From Chryseobacterium gleum (lineage in GTDB: Bacteria > Bacteroidota > Bacteroidia > Flavobacteriales_D > Sanyastnellaceae): a DNA stretch of 14,598 bases. The notes under the pieces were generated by a model. That model saw nothing but the letters and a program-made list of their open reading frames with translations. It searched no databases and was not told the DNA's origin. Every line of letters begins with the position of its first letter. Positions within the stretch are counted from its first letter, which is position 1. Below, in pieces: positions 1 to 6,692 of the stretch. Where the stretch lies: contig CAMCYM010000016.1 of NCBI GenBank assembly GCA_945883885.1, positions 1-14,598 of the forward strand, read 5' to 3'. Position numbers and translations under genes: made by a program.

Positions 1-1772
1 ACAACGCCGCGGGAGAAACGGGCCAGCCGTGGGAAGGCATCGACATCAACTTCGAGTGCACGACCGACGGACCGACGGGTCCTTACAACCAGTGGGCAGG
101 CGGAACGGGCGACGGCACGGCTGCCAGCGACCTGAATTCGACCACCGCGAATGACGGATGGCTCATCGTCGATTCGGACCTGTTCGGCGCGGACGCGAAC
201 TACAGCGCTTCTTGGATTGAGAACGCGTGGTTCCAAACCGCGAACGCCATCGACTGCAGCGCCTTCCCGTTTGTGAGTGTCGGGTTCCAGACCCGCTACC
301 GCTGCTGGGACAACGGCTCTTCGGACGACAGCGAGAAGTGCCTCGTTGAAGTGTCGCGGGACGGGGTCACCTGGCCAGATGTGAACACAGTGGCAGAGGC
401 TGACGGCTTCGTGGATTACGGCGACGGTCCGGTTCAGGCGCGTTGGGAGGTGTTCCCGTCGTTCGAAACGTCAGACGAGACCACGAACCCACAAATCGCG
501 GAGTTCGACATCACGGGTGTGGCCGGTGGACAAGGCACGGTGTGGATTCGGTTCCGTTGGGTCGGCACGTGGGGCTACAGCTGGGAAGTTGACGACATCA
601 GCGTCTACGAGACCCCGGCGAACGACGTCCGCATTGACACTTACACGTCGTACACGGACTACGAAACTTCGGGCATCTACGAGTACGGTGTGTGGGCTTC
701 GAGCCAAGTCATCGACCTCGACTACGCCGCGAAGGTGTACAACGTGGGCTACCAGGACCAAACCGGCACCGCACTGGCCCTCACGGTCAACGGCACGGAT
801 GCAGGCACCTCGAACGCGGTGACCCTCGGCTACCAGGGCAGCGACACGCTCCGCGTGACGTACACGCTCGGCGGGGTGGGCACGTACGATTTGGCCGCCG
901 CAGTCGCGACGGACTTCGAAGACGAGAACCCGGGCAACAACTCGGCTTCCGCTTCGGTGGAAGTGTCTGACCTCCACTTCGGACGCGACAACGGCGAGAT
1001 GCTCGGCCTCTTCCCAGGCGACGGCACGGACGATTTCATCGCCTGCAACCCCATGCAGATTTTCAACGACCTCACCATCTACGCCATCGACGTGGCCATC
1101 GCAGAAGGCTCTGAGAACGGTACGCCGATCATCGCGCACTTGTTCGACGGCGCAGACGCGAACTTCCTCGTAGAGCAGTACGGCGGCTTGCTGGTGAGCT
1201 CGGCAGAACTCGACCTCGTCGACGCCAGCACGAACGACGGCACCGAAGCAGAAGTGTTGTGGTACACCCTCGTGCTTGAGGAGCCCTACACGGCGGCTGC
1301 GGGCGACCTCGTGGGCGCCGGTTTCGAGCATTACGGTGGTTCGAATGTCCAGATTTGGGAAAGCAAGTACACGCAAGACCAAACGAGCTTCGTGTACGGT
1401 CCGTTCGGATCGGGCGGCGCGTACGACTGGTACTACACGAACGAAACGCCGATGGTGCGGTTGAACCTCAACCCGAACGCAGTCAACTCGGTGTCCGAGT
1501 TCGCGGCAAACCAAGGCTTCGAGGTCTTCCCGGCCTTCCCGAACCCGACTTCGGACGTGACGCGCCTGCAGTTCCGCCTCGATCAGGCGTCGGACGTGGT
1601 CATCGCAGTGCGCGACTTGACGGGCAAGGAGGTCTTCTTCCTCGACCGCGGCACCCTCGCCGCCGGGTACCACAGCAGCGAAATCGCCCTCGGCAACTTC
1701 AGCGCCGGCCTCTACACCTGCACGGTGTACGTGAACGGCCAGCCGACGACCCAGCGGTTGTCGGTGAAGTAA
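1..1772 (+). CDS. T9SS-sorted secreted protein, 5'-truncated by window edge
   Basis: A large extracellular or surface protein exported by the type IX secretion system; its specific function is not recognisable. The reading frame is open from base 3, the first complete codon, so a GTG at 273 is internal and the true start lies left of the window. The visible 589 residues show a jelly-roll/MAM-like beta domain (about residues 40-200, with the 'EVDDISVYE' strand typical of its end). A CARDB/Ig-like segment follows ('NDVRIDTYTSY' to 'NPGNNSASASVEV'), then another beta-rich domain. The last 85 residues are a T9SS type A sorting domain with 'FPNPTSDVTRLQF', 'VRDLTGKEV', 'FSAGLYTCTVYVNG' and a basic 'RLSVK' end. 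Domain order and several motifs match the next gene, so the two are paralogs. A strong terminator follows. T9SS targeting is secure; ligand or activity is unknown. Confidence 0.9.
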   Translation, partial: NAAGETGQPWEGIDINFECTTDGPTGPYNQWAGGTGDGTAASDLNSTTANDGWLIVDSDLFGADANYSASWIENAWFQTANAIDCSAFPFVSVGFQTRYRCWDNGSSDDSEKCLVEVSRDGVTWPDVNTVAEADGFVDYGDGPVQARWEVFPSFETSDETTNPQIAEFDITGVAGGQGTVWIRFRWVGTWGYSWEVDDISVYETPANDVRIDTYTSYTDYETSGIYEYGVWASSQVIDLDYAAKVYNVGYQDQTGTALALTVNGTDAGTSNAVTLGYQGSDTLRVTYTLGGVGTYDLAAAVATDFEDENPGNNSASASVEVSDLHFGRDNGEMLGLFPGDGTDDFIACNPMQIFNDLTIYAIDVAIAEGSENGTPIIAHLFDGADANFLVEQYGGLLVSSAELDLVDASTNDGTEAEVLWYTLVLEEPYTAAAGDLVGAGFEHYGGSNVQIWESKYTQDQTSFVYGPFGSGGAYDWYYTNETPMVRLNLNPNAVNSVSEFAANQGFEVFPAFPNPTSDVTRLQFRLDQASDVVIAVRDLTGKEVFFLDRGTLAAGYHSSEIALGNFSAGLYTCTVYVNGQPTTQRLSVK

Positions 1773-1790
1773 TTCAACCCGATTGCAAAG

Positions 1791-1821
1791 AAGGGCTCCG
1801 GCGACGGGGCCCTTTTTTTTT
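1791..1821 (+). terminator. Rho-independent terminator of the first T9SS gene
   Basis: About 18 nt after the stop codon lies a GC-rich hairpin: GGGCTCC pairs with GGGGCCC (one U-G pair) around the loop GGCGAC. AA on the left arm can extend the pairing into the T run. It is followed by nine consecutive T (1813-1821). This is a classic intrinsic terminator and separates the two T9SS genes into different transcripts. Its apical part is almost identical to that of the hairpin at 3946-3979. Confidence 0.9.
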
Positions 1822-1863
1822 GTGCGGCGGCCTGCAAGGGGGTGTGAGTGGAAGGCGTGTGCG

Positions 1864-1890
1864 TAATTTCCCGGCCTGAATACCACTTAC
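1864..1890 (+). promoter_or_regulatory. Possible promoter of the second T9SS gene
   Basis: The gene after the terminator needs its own promoter. Two degenerate matches to the Bacteroidota -7 box (TAnnTTTG) are visible: TAATTTCC at 1864-1871 and CCACTTAC at 1883-1890. The second has the same 4-nt distance to ATG as clearer boxes elsewhere in the window. Neither matches the consensus well and no -33 TTG stands out, so this is a weak call. There is no Shine-Dalgarno sequence before the ATG at 1895. Confidence 0.22.
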
Positions 1891-1894
1891 CTCC

Positions 1895-3925
1895 ATGAAG
1901 CACATCTACTTTGCTTTGGGCGTATCGCTGCTCGCAGGTTCCGCGTGGGGCCAGCGTTTGACCGAACGCCACGACTTTGCACGCCGGCCGGCGCCGCTGA
2001 CGTCGATTGACTTGCCGTTGCGCACTGAGCCGGCGGTCTCTGCCTACGACCAGGTGGCCGAGCGCGGCGGGACGATTTTGTTTGCGGAGAACTTCGCGAA
2101 CGGTTTCGCTGGCAACAACGGCTTCGGGCCGTGGACGGCAGAAGACACCGGCAACGGGTTGATTTGGCAGTGGGTGGATGCTGCAGGTGATGGCCACTAT
2201 GCAGACGGCACGGCCTCGGGCGTTGAGCCGCCGGCAGGGGAGTTTTCGACGAACATTCCGTCGCTCAACTCTTCATCGGACCTCGACGGCTGGATGATTT
2301 TTGACTGCGATTACTTCAACACCCCGATTTCGGACGGGTTTGAGAACACCGAAGGCAGCCTGACCTCGCCGACGATGGACCTCTCTTCGGCCGCTTCGGT
2401 CGTCGTGACCTGGGAGCAGTACTTCCGCTACTGCTGCTACCCCTACGCCCCGATTTTCCTTGAGGTCTCCGGCGACGGGGGCTTGACCTGGACCACGTTC
2501 GAGGGCCACGGCACCTTCATCGAATCGGCAAATACCGCCTCTGCGAACCCGCTCACCACGTCGGTCGACGTGTCGTGCGTAGCAGCCGGCTCTTCCCAGG
2601 TGCAGATTCGGTTCTCGTACCTGCAGGCACCGGAGACGGGTGACGGCTACAGCCACTACTACTGGGGCCTCGACGACGTCGTGGTTTCGCAAAACCCCGT
2701 CGCAAACGACCTGTCGGTGGTCCAAGTCACAAACGGTGACGTGTTCAACATCTTCGAGTACCGCGTGACCCCACTGGAGCAGGCGATTTCTGCAGCGGAC
2801 GGCGGCTTGCTCGCAGGCGTGCTCTACCGCAACAGCGGCAACGCGAACCAAGACGAAACCACCATCACGGTGGAAATCCTCGACGGCACCGGTGCGGTGT
2901 TGAACACGACCGTGGCTCAACTCGGCACGGTCGCCAGCTTTGCAAATGCCGCAGCCTGCCCGTCAAACCCCCAAGACACCCTCTACATCGAGACGGGATG
3001 GGTGCCGACGGCAGAAGGCGAATACCTCCTGCGTGCGACGATTGCATCGGCGAACGCAGACGAGACCCCGAACGACAACGTGCTCGAGAAGTCGATCGTG
3101 TACTCTTCGGACGAATACGGCCACGACGACGAGACTGCGCTCGACGTGGAGTTCCGTCCGCAAGACAGCGATGTGGCCGGCCTCTTCAACCCCTGCGGTT
3201 ACGGCAATTACTACACGATGGCGAACGAAGGTTCGACGGCCTACGGCATGACCGTACGATTCGGCCCCAACTCGGGCGGTGGCGACATCGAGTTCGAAAC
3301 GCGCCTCTACACCCTCGACCCGGCGGTGGGCCTGACGGACAGCCCCTTCGAGAGCACCTTCTGGCAGTACGACGATGCATGGACCCCGAACTCTGTGGCC
3401 ACGAGCGAGTACGTCTACCTGCCGTTCGAAGACCCGATCGAATTGACGACGGACTTCTTCTACTTCGGAGGCGTGATCGTGGAATTCGAGAATGCCGCAG
3501 AATTGACCGTGCTGGGCAACGCGAACAGCGATACGGACAACTCGACGGGCAGCTACGAGCAGGCGGGTTCCGGCGATTTCGTTTGGTTCACCTCGCAGAC
3601 GGCAACGCCGGCGGTGCGCCTCATCCTGTCGCAGCGCGTGGCGGTCGATGAGATTGCAGGCATGAACGGCATGCTCTTGCACCAAAACGCCCCGAACCCC
3701 ACCGACGGTACAACGACCATCCGGTTCGAACTCGCGCAGCCGCGGACGGTGGCGCTCGAACTGCGCGACCTCCAAGGCCGCCTGATCCAGTCGATCGAGG
3801 CAGGTCGCCTGCCGGCAGGTGAGCACAGCTCTACCTTCGACGTCAGTGGTTTGCAGGCCGGCATCTACAGCTACACGCTGGTGGCCGACGGCATGCGGAT
3901 GACGAAGAAGCTGGTGGTCCGGTAA
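1895..3925 (+). CDS. T9SS-sorted secreted beta-domain protein
   Basis: A 676-residue exported protein of unknown specific function. Residues 1-19 form a signal peptide (MKHIY, a hydrophobic core, then a SAWG-Q cleavage site). A MAM/jelly-roll-like domain spans about 60-270, with 'LTSPTMDLSSAASV', 'EVSGDGGLTW' and 'YYWGLDDVVVSQ'. A CARDB-like segment (about 270-400, 'NDLSVVQV' to 'ETPNDNVLEKS') and a further beta-rich domain (about 410-580) follow. Residues 591-676 form a T9SS type A sorting domain ('NAPNPTDGTTTIRFEL', 'LRDLQGRLI', 'GLQAGIYSYTLVADG', 'KKLVVR'). The ATG at 1895 is chosen because it directly precedes the signal peptide. The gene is monocistronic by position, with hairpins on both sides. 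It resembles the upstream gene in domain order and local motifs ('DGWMIFDCDYFN' here, 'DGWLIVDSDLFG' there), implying tandem duplication. Adhesin, matrix and enzyme-accessory roles are all possible. Confidence 0.93.
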   Translation: MKHIYFALGVSLLAGSAWGQRLTERHDFARRPAPLTSIDLPLRTEPAVSAYDQVAERGGTILFAENFANGFAGNNGFGPWTAEDTGNGLIWQWVDAAGDGHYADGTASGVEPPAGEFSTNIPSLNSSSDLDGWMIFDCDYFNTPISDGFENTEGSLTSPTMDLSSAASVVVTWEQYFRYCCYPYAPIFLEVSGDGGLTWTTFEGHGTFIESANTASANPLTTSVDVSCVAAGSSQVQIRFSYLQAPETGDGYSHYYWGLDDVVVSQNPVANDLSVVQVTNGDVFNIFEYRVTPLEQAISAADGGLLAGVLYRNSGNANQDETTITVEILDGTGAVLNTTVAQLGTVASFANAAACPSNPQDTLYIETGWVPTAEGEYLLRATIASANADETPNDNVLEKSIVYSSDEYGHDDETALDVEFRPQDSDVAGLFNPCGYGNYYTMANEGSTAYGMTVRFGPNSGGGDIEFETRLYTLDPAVGLTDSPFESTFWQYDDAWTPNSVATSEYVYLPFEDPIELTTDFFYFGGVIVEFENAAELTVLGNANSDTDNSTGSYEQAGSGDFVWFTSQTATPAVRLILSQRVAVDEIAGMNGMLLHQNAPNPTDGTTTIRFELAQPRTVALELRDLQGRLIQSIEAGRLPAGEHSSTFDVSGLQAGIYSYTLVADGMRMTKKLVVR

Positions 3926-3945
3926 TCGGAGCGCACTTCTGATGC

Positions 3946-3979
3946 GAACGGGCGGTTCCGGAGACGGGGCCGCCCGTTC
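3946..3979 (+). terminator. Strong intergenic hairpin, probable terminator without a T run
   Basis: A perfect 10-bp inverted repeat (GAACGGGCGG and CCGCCCGTTC) is extended inward by UUCC/GGGG pairing around the loop GGAGAC. It lies 20 nt after the stop codon of the second T9SS gene. It is followed by TGCGTTCC rather than a T run, so it is not a textbook intrinsic terminator. It could instead be a termination/processing hairpin or protect the 3' end. Its 16-nt apical core differs from that of the terminator at 1791-1821 at only two positions. Confidence 0.65.
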
Positions 3980-4007
3980 TGCGTTCCGGGAGTGCCGGTG
4001 GGACGTG

Positions 4008-4015
4008 TACCTTCG
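4008..4015 (+). promoter_or_regulatory. Bacteroidota -7 box upstream of the GH3 gene
   Basis: TACCTTCG matches the TAnnTTTG -7 consensus with one mismatch. It lies six bases before the ATG at 4022, just after the hairpin that ends the preceding unit. Transcription would start at or next to the start codon, giving a leaderless or near-leaderless mRNA. No clear -33 TTG is visible at the expected distance. The position also supports ATG 4022 over the upstream in-frame GTG at 3992, which would lie upstream of the transcript. Confidence 0.5.
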
Positions 4016-4021
4016 CAGGCC

Positions 4022-5509
4022 ATGGGATGGAAATCGAGTGCGGCGGTGCCGCTGGCGCGGTGGACGATGCGGCGGCTCAGGGCGGCGGTGGCCGATCCGG
4101 TGGCGGCCCAGCGCAAGGAGTTCAGTCGGTTGATGGCGGCCATGGAGCGGACGGAGTTCGGGCGGGAGCACGGGCTGCGGGCAGGCACAGGAGTGGCGGA
4201 ATTCCAGGCGGCGGTGCCGGTGCGGGATTACGAGGGGCTGAAGCCGTGGATTGACCGGGCGGTGGCGGGGGCTGCGGACGTGGTTTGGCCCGGGCGGCCG
4301 ATGTACTTCTGTAAAACGAGCGGCACGACGAGCGGGGCGAAGTACATCCCCCTCACCCGGGAGTCGATGCCGAACCACATCGGCTCCGCCCGGAATGCCC
4401 TGCTCGCCTACATCGCGGAAACGGGCGACGCGCGCTTCGTCGACGGCCGTATGATTTTTCTGCAAGGCTCGCCGGAACTCGCGCGCACGCCGGGCGGCAT
4501 TCCCGTGGGACGCCTCAGCGGCATCGTCGCCCACCACGTGCCGCAGGCGCTGCAACGCAACCGCATGCCCTCCTGGGAAACGAATTGCATCGCAGACTGG
4601 GAAGAAAAGGTCGAGGCCATCGTCCGCGAAACGGCCCGCGCCGACCTGCGGCTCATCAGCGGCATCCCCTCGTGGGTCCAGATGTACTACGAGCGGCTCC
4701 TGGCCCACACCGGCGCGTCCACCGTCCGCGACGTGTTTCCCCACTTCTCCCTGTTCGTCTACGGCGGCGTCGCCTTCGAACCGTACCGCGAGCGGTTCCG
4801 CGCGCTGGTCGGCGGGGACGTGCCGTCGGTGGAGCTGTACCCGGCCTCCGAGGGGTTCCTCGCCTTCCAGGACAGCCGGGAAGCAGAGGGCCTGCTGCTC
4901 AACGTCGCGGACGGCATCCACTTCGAGTTCATCCCGGCCGACCGGTACTTCGACGCGGACCGTCCGCGCCTGACCGTCGGCGAAGTGCAAACCGGCGTGA
5001 ACTACGCCGTCGTGCTTTCGAACGCGGCGGGGCTGATGGCCTACGACCTCGGGGATACCGTGCGGTTTACGTCGCTGGAGCCGGCGCGCGTCGTGGTCAC
5101 CGGGCGCATCAAGCATTTCACGAGTGCCTTCGGCGAGCACGTGATTGCGGAGGAGGTGGAAGGGGCGCTTGCGGAGGGCTTGGCGGCGGCGGGCGGGGAG
5201 GTGGTGGAGTTCCACGTGGCGCCGCAGGTGGCGCCGGCCGAGGGGCTGCCGTACCACGAATGGTTCGTCGAGTTTGCCCGGAATCCGAGGGATGCAGCGG
5301 AGTTCGCGGCGGTGGTCGATGCGGCGTTGCAGCGCCGGAATCCGTACTACAAGGACCTGATCCAGGGAGGGGTATTGCGGCCGGCAGTCGTTCAGCCGGT
5401 GGCGGCGGGCGGGTTTGCGCAGGCCATGCGGGCTTCGGGCCGCTTGGGGGGCCAAAACAAACCCCCGCGCCTCGCAAATGCCCGCGATTTTGCCACATTA
5501 TTGCCATGA
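4022..5509 (+). CDS. GH3-family acyl-adenylating enzyme (bacterial GH3, substrate unknown)
   Basis: A 495-residue protein of the GH3 branch of the ANL adenylate-forming superfamily. Plant members join carboxylic acids such as jasmonate or auxin to amino acids through an acyl-AMP; the bacterial substrate is not known. Visible ANL motifs are the phosphate loop 'TSGTTSGAK' (99-107), 'YPASEGF' (273-279), 'YDLGDTVRF' (341-349), the hinge 'GRIKHFTSAFGEHV' (361-374) and a C-terminal 'GGQNKPPRL' (476-484), whose lysine 480 is a candidate catalytic lysine. The N-terminus fits bacterial GH3 proteins. ATG 4022 is preferred over GTG 3992 because a -7 box lies between them. The stop overlaps the udk start (ATGA), suggesting translational coupling. 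It is cytoplasmic, with no signal peptide. Codon endings shift from G-rich at both ends of the gene to C-rich in the middle. Family assignment is confident; function is not. Confidence 0.92.
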   Translation: MGWKSSAAVPLARWTMRRLRAAVADPVAAQRKEFSRLMAAMERTEFGREHGLRAGTGVAEFQAAVPVRDYEGLKPWIDRAVAGAADVVWPGRPMYFCKTSGTTSGAKYIPLTRESMPNHIGSARNALLAYIAETGDARFVDGRMIFLQGSPELARTPGGIPVGRLSGIVAHHVPQALQRNRMPSWETNCIADWEEKVEAIVRETARADLRLISGIPSWVQMYYERLLAHTGASTVRDVFPHFSLFVYGGVAFEPYRERFRALVGGDVPSVELYPASEGFLAFQDSREAEGLLLNVADGIHFEFIPADRYFDADRPRLTVGEVQTGVNYAVVLSNAAGLMAYDLGDTVRFTSLEPARVVVTGRIKHFTSAFGEHVIAEEVEGALAEGLAAAGGEVVEFHVAPQVAPAEGLPYHEWFVEFARNPRDAAEFAAVVDAALQRRNPYYKDLIQGGVLRPAVVQPVAAGGFAQAMRASGRLGGQNKPPRLANARDFATLLP

Positions 5510-6120
5510 AAGTGATCGCCCTCATCGGAGGAAGCGGGGCCGGGAAATCCACGGTGCTCCAAGGCTTGACGGCCCACTTCGGCGACCGTCTCGCCGTGCT
5601 GTCCCTCGACAACTACTACCGACCGAAGGAAGAACTTCCCGTGGACGAGAACGGCGAAACGAACTTCGACCTGCCGGAAGTCATTGACCACGAAGCCCTG
5701 GTGCGCGATGTGGACGCGCTGGCTCGGGGCGAAGCCGTCGAACTGCGGACCTACACGTACAACCGGGATGTGATGGTGCCGGAGCCGATTCGGATTGCGC
5801 CGGCGCCGCTGCTTGTGGTAGAGGGGCTCTTCGTGCTCGCGTCCGAGGGGATGCGGCGGCGAACGGATGCGATCGGGTACATCGACGCTCCGGTCGAAGT
5901 GCGTCTCGAGCGCCGCATCCTGCGCGACGGCAAAGAGCGCGGCTACACGGAAGAAGAAGTGCGCTACCAGTGGCAGCACCACGTGCGCCCTGCGGACATC
6001 GTGCACATCGAACCGTGGCGCACCCGCGCGGACGTGGTCGTCGACAACCACCACCACCGGCAAGACGGGCTGCAGGCGCTCATCGACCGCATGGAAGTGC
6101 TCGAGCGGGAATCTGCCTAA
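5506..6120 (+). CDS. udk: Uridine kinase
   Basis: This enzyme phosphorylates uridine (and usually cytidine) to the monophosphate in cytoplasmic pyrimidine salvage. The 204-residue length is normal for the family. The Walker A motif is GGSGAGKST (residues 8-16). 'SLDNYYR' (33-39) supplies the conserved Asp35 and tyrosines of the nucleoside site. 'NFDLPEVID' (53-61), 'VVEGLFVL' (104-111) and the arginine-rich lid 'RRILRDGKERGYT' (136-148) follow in the expected order. The frame stays open far upstream through the GH3 gene, but homology begins exactly at ATG 5506 (MKVIALIGG). That start shares ATGA with the GH3 stop. The stop codon TAA forms part of the -7 box of the next gene. The C-terminus contains a histidine-rich 'DNHHHRQDG'. 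Confidence 0.96.
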   Translation: MKVIALIGGSGAGKSTVLQGLTAHFGDRLAVLSLDNYYRPKEELPVDENGETNFDLPEVIDHEALVRDVDALARGEAVELRTYTYNRDVMVPEPIRIAPAPLLVVEGLFVLASEGMRRRTDAIGYIDAPVEVRLERRILRDGKERGYTEEEVRYQWQHHVRPADIVHIEPWRTRADVVVDNHHHRQDGLQALIDRMEVLERESA

Positions 6121-6125
6121 CTTTC
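6118..6125 (+). promoter_or_regulatory. -7 box overlapping the udk stop, upstream of nbaC
   Basis: TAACTTTC matches TAnnTTTG with one mismatch at the last base. Its first three bases are the udk stop codon, and only AGCC separates it from the nbaC ATG. If used, it would give nbaC a leaderless transcript independent of the GH3-udk unit. No -33 TTG is obvious inside the end of udk. The match is short and may be partly chance. Confidence 0.4.
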
Positions 6126-6129
6126 AGCC

Positions 6130-6657
6130 ATGCCCATCGCGCCTCCCTTCAACCTGCACCAGTGGATTGCGGAACACCGCGACCTGCTGAAACCGCCTGT
6201 TGCAAACCGCAACCTGTATGTGGACAGCGGCGACTACATCGTGATGATCGTGGCCGGTCCGAATGCCCGGAAGGACTACCACTACAACGAGACGGAGGAG
6301 CTGTTTTACCAAATCGAAGGCCACATCACCGTGCGCATCCAGGAGGACGGCAAGGCGGTGGACATGCGGCTCGGGCCGGGCGACATGTACCTCCACCCGG
6401 CCGGGGTGCCGCACAGCCCGATGCGGGAGGCCGGATCGATCGGGCTCGTCATCGAGCGGAAGCGGCCCGATTCGCGCGATGGATTGCTTTGGTTCTGCGA
6501 TAGTTGCAACCACAAGCTCCACGAGACCTACTTCACGCTGGAGGACATCGAGCGGGACTTTCTGCCGCGCTTCCGCGAATTTTACGGCAGCGAGGCCCTG
6601 CGCACGTGCGGCGCATGCGGCCACGTGATGGAGGCCGATCCGCGGTTCGTGGGCTGA
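6130..6657 (+). CDS. nbaC: 3-hydroxyanthranilate 3,4-dioxygenase
   Basis: This cytoplasmic iron enzyme opens the ring of 3-hydroxyanthranilate to 2-amino-3-carboxymuconate semialdehyde. That product leads to quinolinate (NAD synthesis) or to further catabolism toward 2-oxoadipate and glutaryl-CoA. The 175-residue length is typical of the bacterial form. The cupin fold carries the expected catalytic iron ligands His51, Glu57 and His95, and the substrate residues Arg47, Arg99 and Glu109. The bacterial rubredoxin-like second iron site is intact: CDSC at 123-126 and CGAC at 160-163. The start ATG lies 9 nt after udk and 4 nt after a -7-like box. No other kynurenine-pathway gene is visible next to it, so the window does not show whether it serves NAD synthesis or tryptophan breakdown. 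'haaO' is a synonym. Confidence 0.97.
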   Translation: MPIAPPFNLHQWIAEHRDLLKPPVANRNLYVDSGDYIVMIVAGPNARKDYHYNETEELFYQIEGHITVRIQEDGKAVDMRLGPGDMYLHPAGVPHSPMREAGSIGLVIERKRPDSRDGLLWFCDSCNHKLHETYFTLEDIERDFLPRFREFYGSEALRTCGACGHVMEADPRFVG

Positions 6658-6665
6658 TGCAACTT

Positions 6666-6682
6666 CCCCTGCAAGTGCGGGG
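6666..6682 (+). terminator. Small GC hairpin between nbaC and the PKD-repeat gene
   Basis: CCCC, a bulged T, GC, a loop of AAGT, then GC and GGGG form a six-pair hairpin in the 35-nt gap. It is followed by TCTTGGG, which is not a proper T run. It may weakly terminate the nbaC transcript or shape the 5' end of the next message. The call is tentative. Confidence 0.3.
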
Positions 6683-6692
6683 TCTTGGGTAC

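Noticed and set aside
471..1886. A minus-strand open frame of about 471 codons opposite the first T9SS gene
   Set aside because: It is a shadow frame, rich in Val, Arg and His, and would start in an intergenic terminator/promoter region used by the + strand.
3992..4021. GTG at 3992 as the GH3 start
   Set aside because: It would place the -7-like box inside the gene. ATG 4022 follows that box and gives a normal GH3 N-terminus.
2963..5455. A minus-strand open frame of about 830 codons crossing the second T9SS gene, the intergenic hairpin and GH3
   Set aside because: It spans two confident opposite-strand genes and the hairpin between them. The product is low-complexity, Arg- and His-rich, with no recognisable motif.
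4585..5505. A possible long N-terminal extension of uridine kinase, or a fusion gene
   Set aside because: The frame is simply open through the GH3 gene. The extension is Arg/Gly-rich nonsense, and udk homology starts exactly at ATG 5506.
6504..6692. An upstream start for the PKD-repeat protein overlapping nbaC
   Set aside because: Residues from this stretch are not signal-like. A clear signal peptide begins at ATG 6693.
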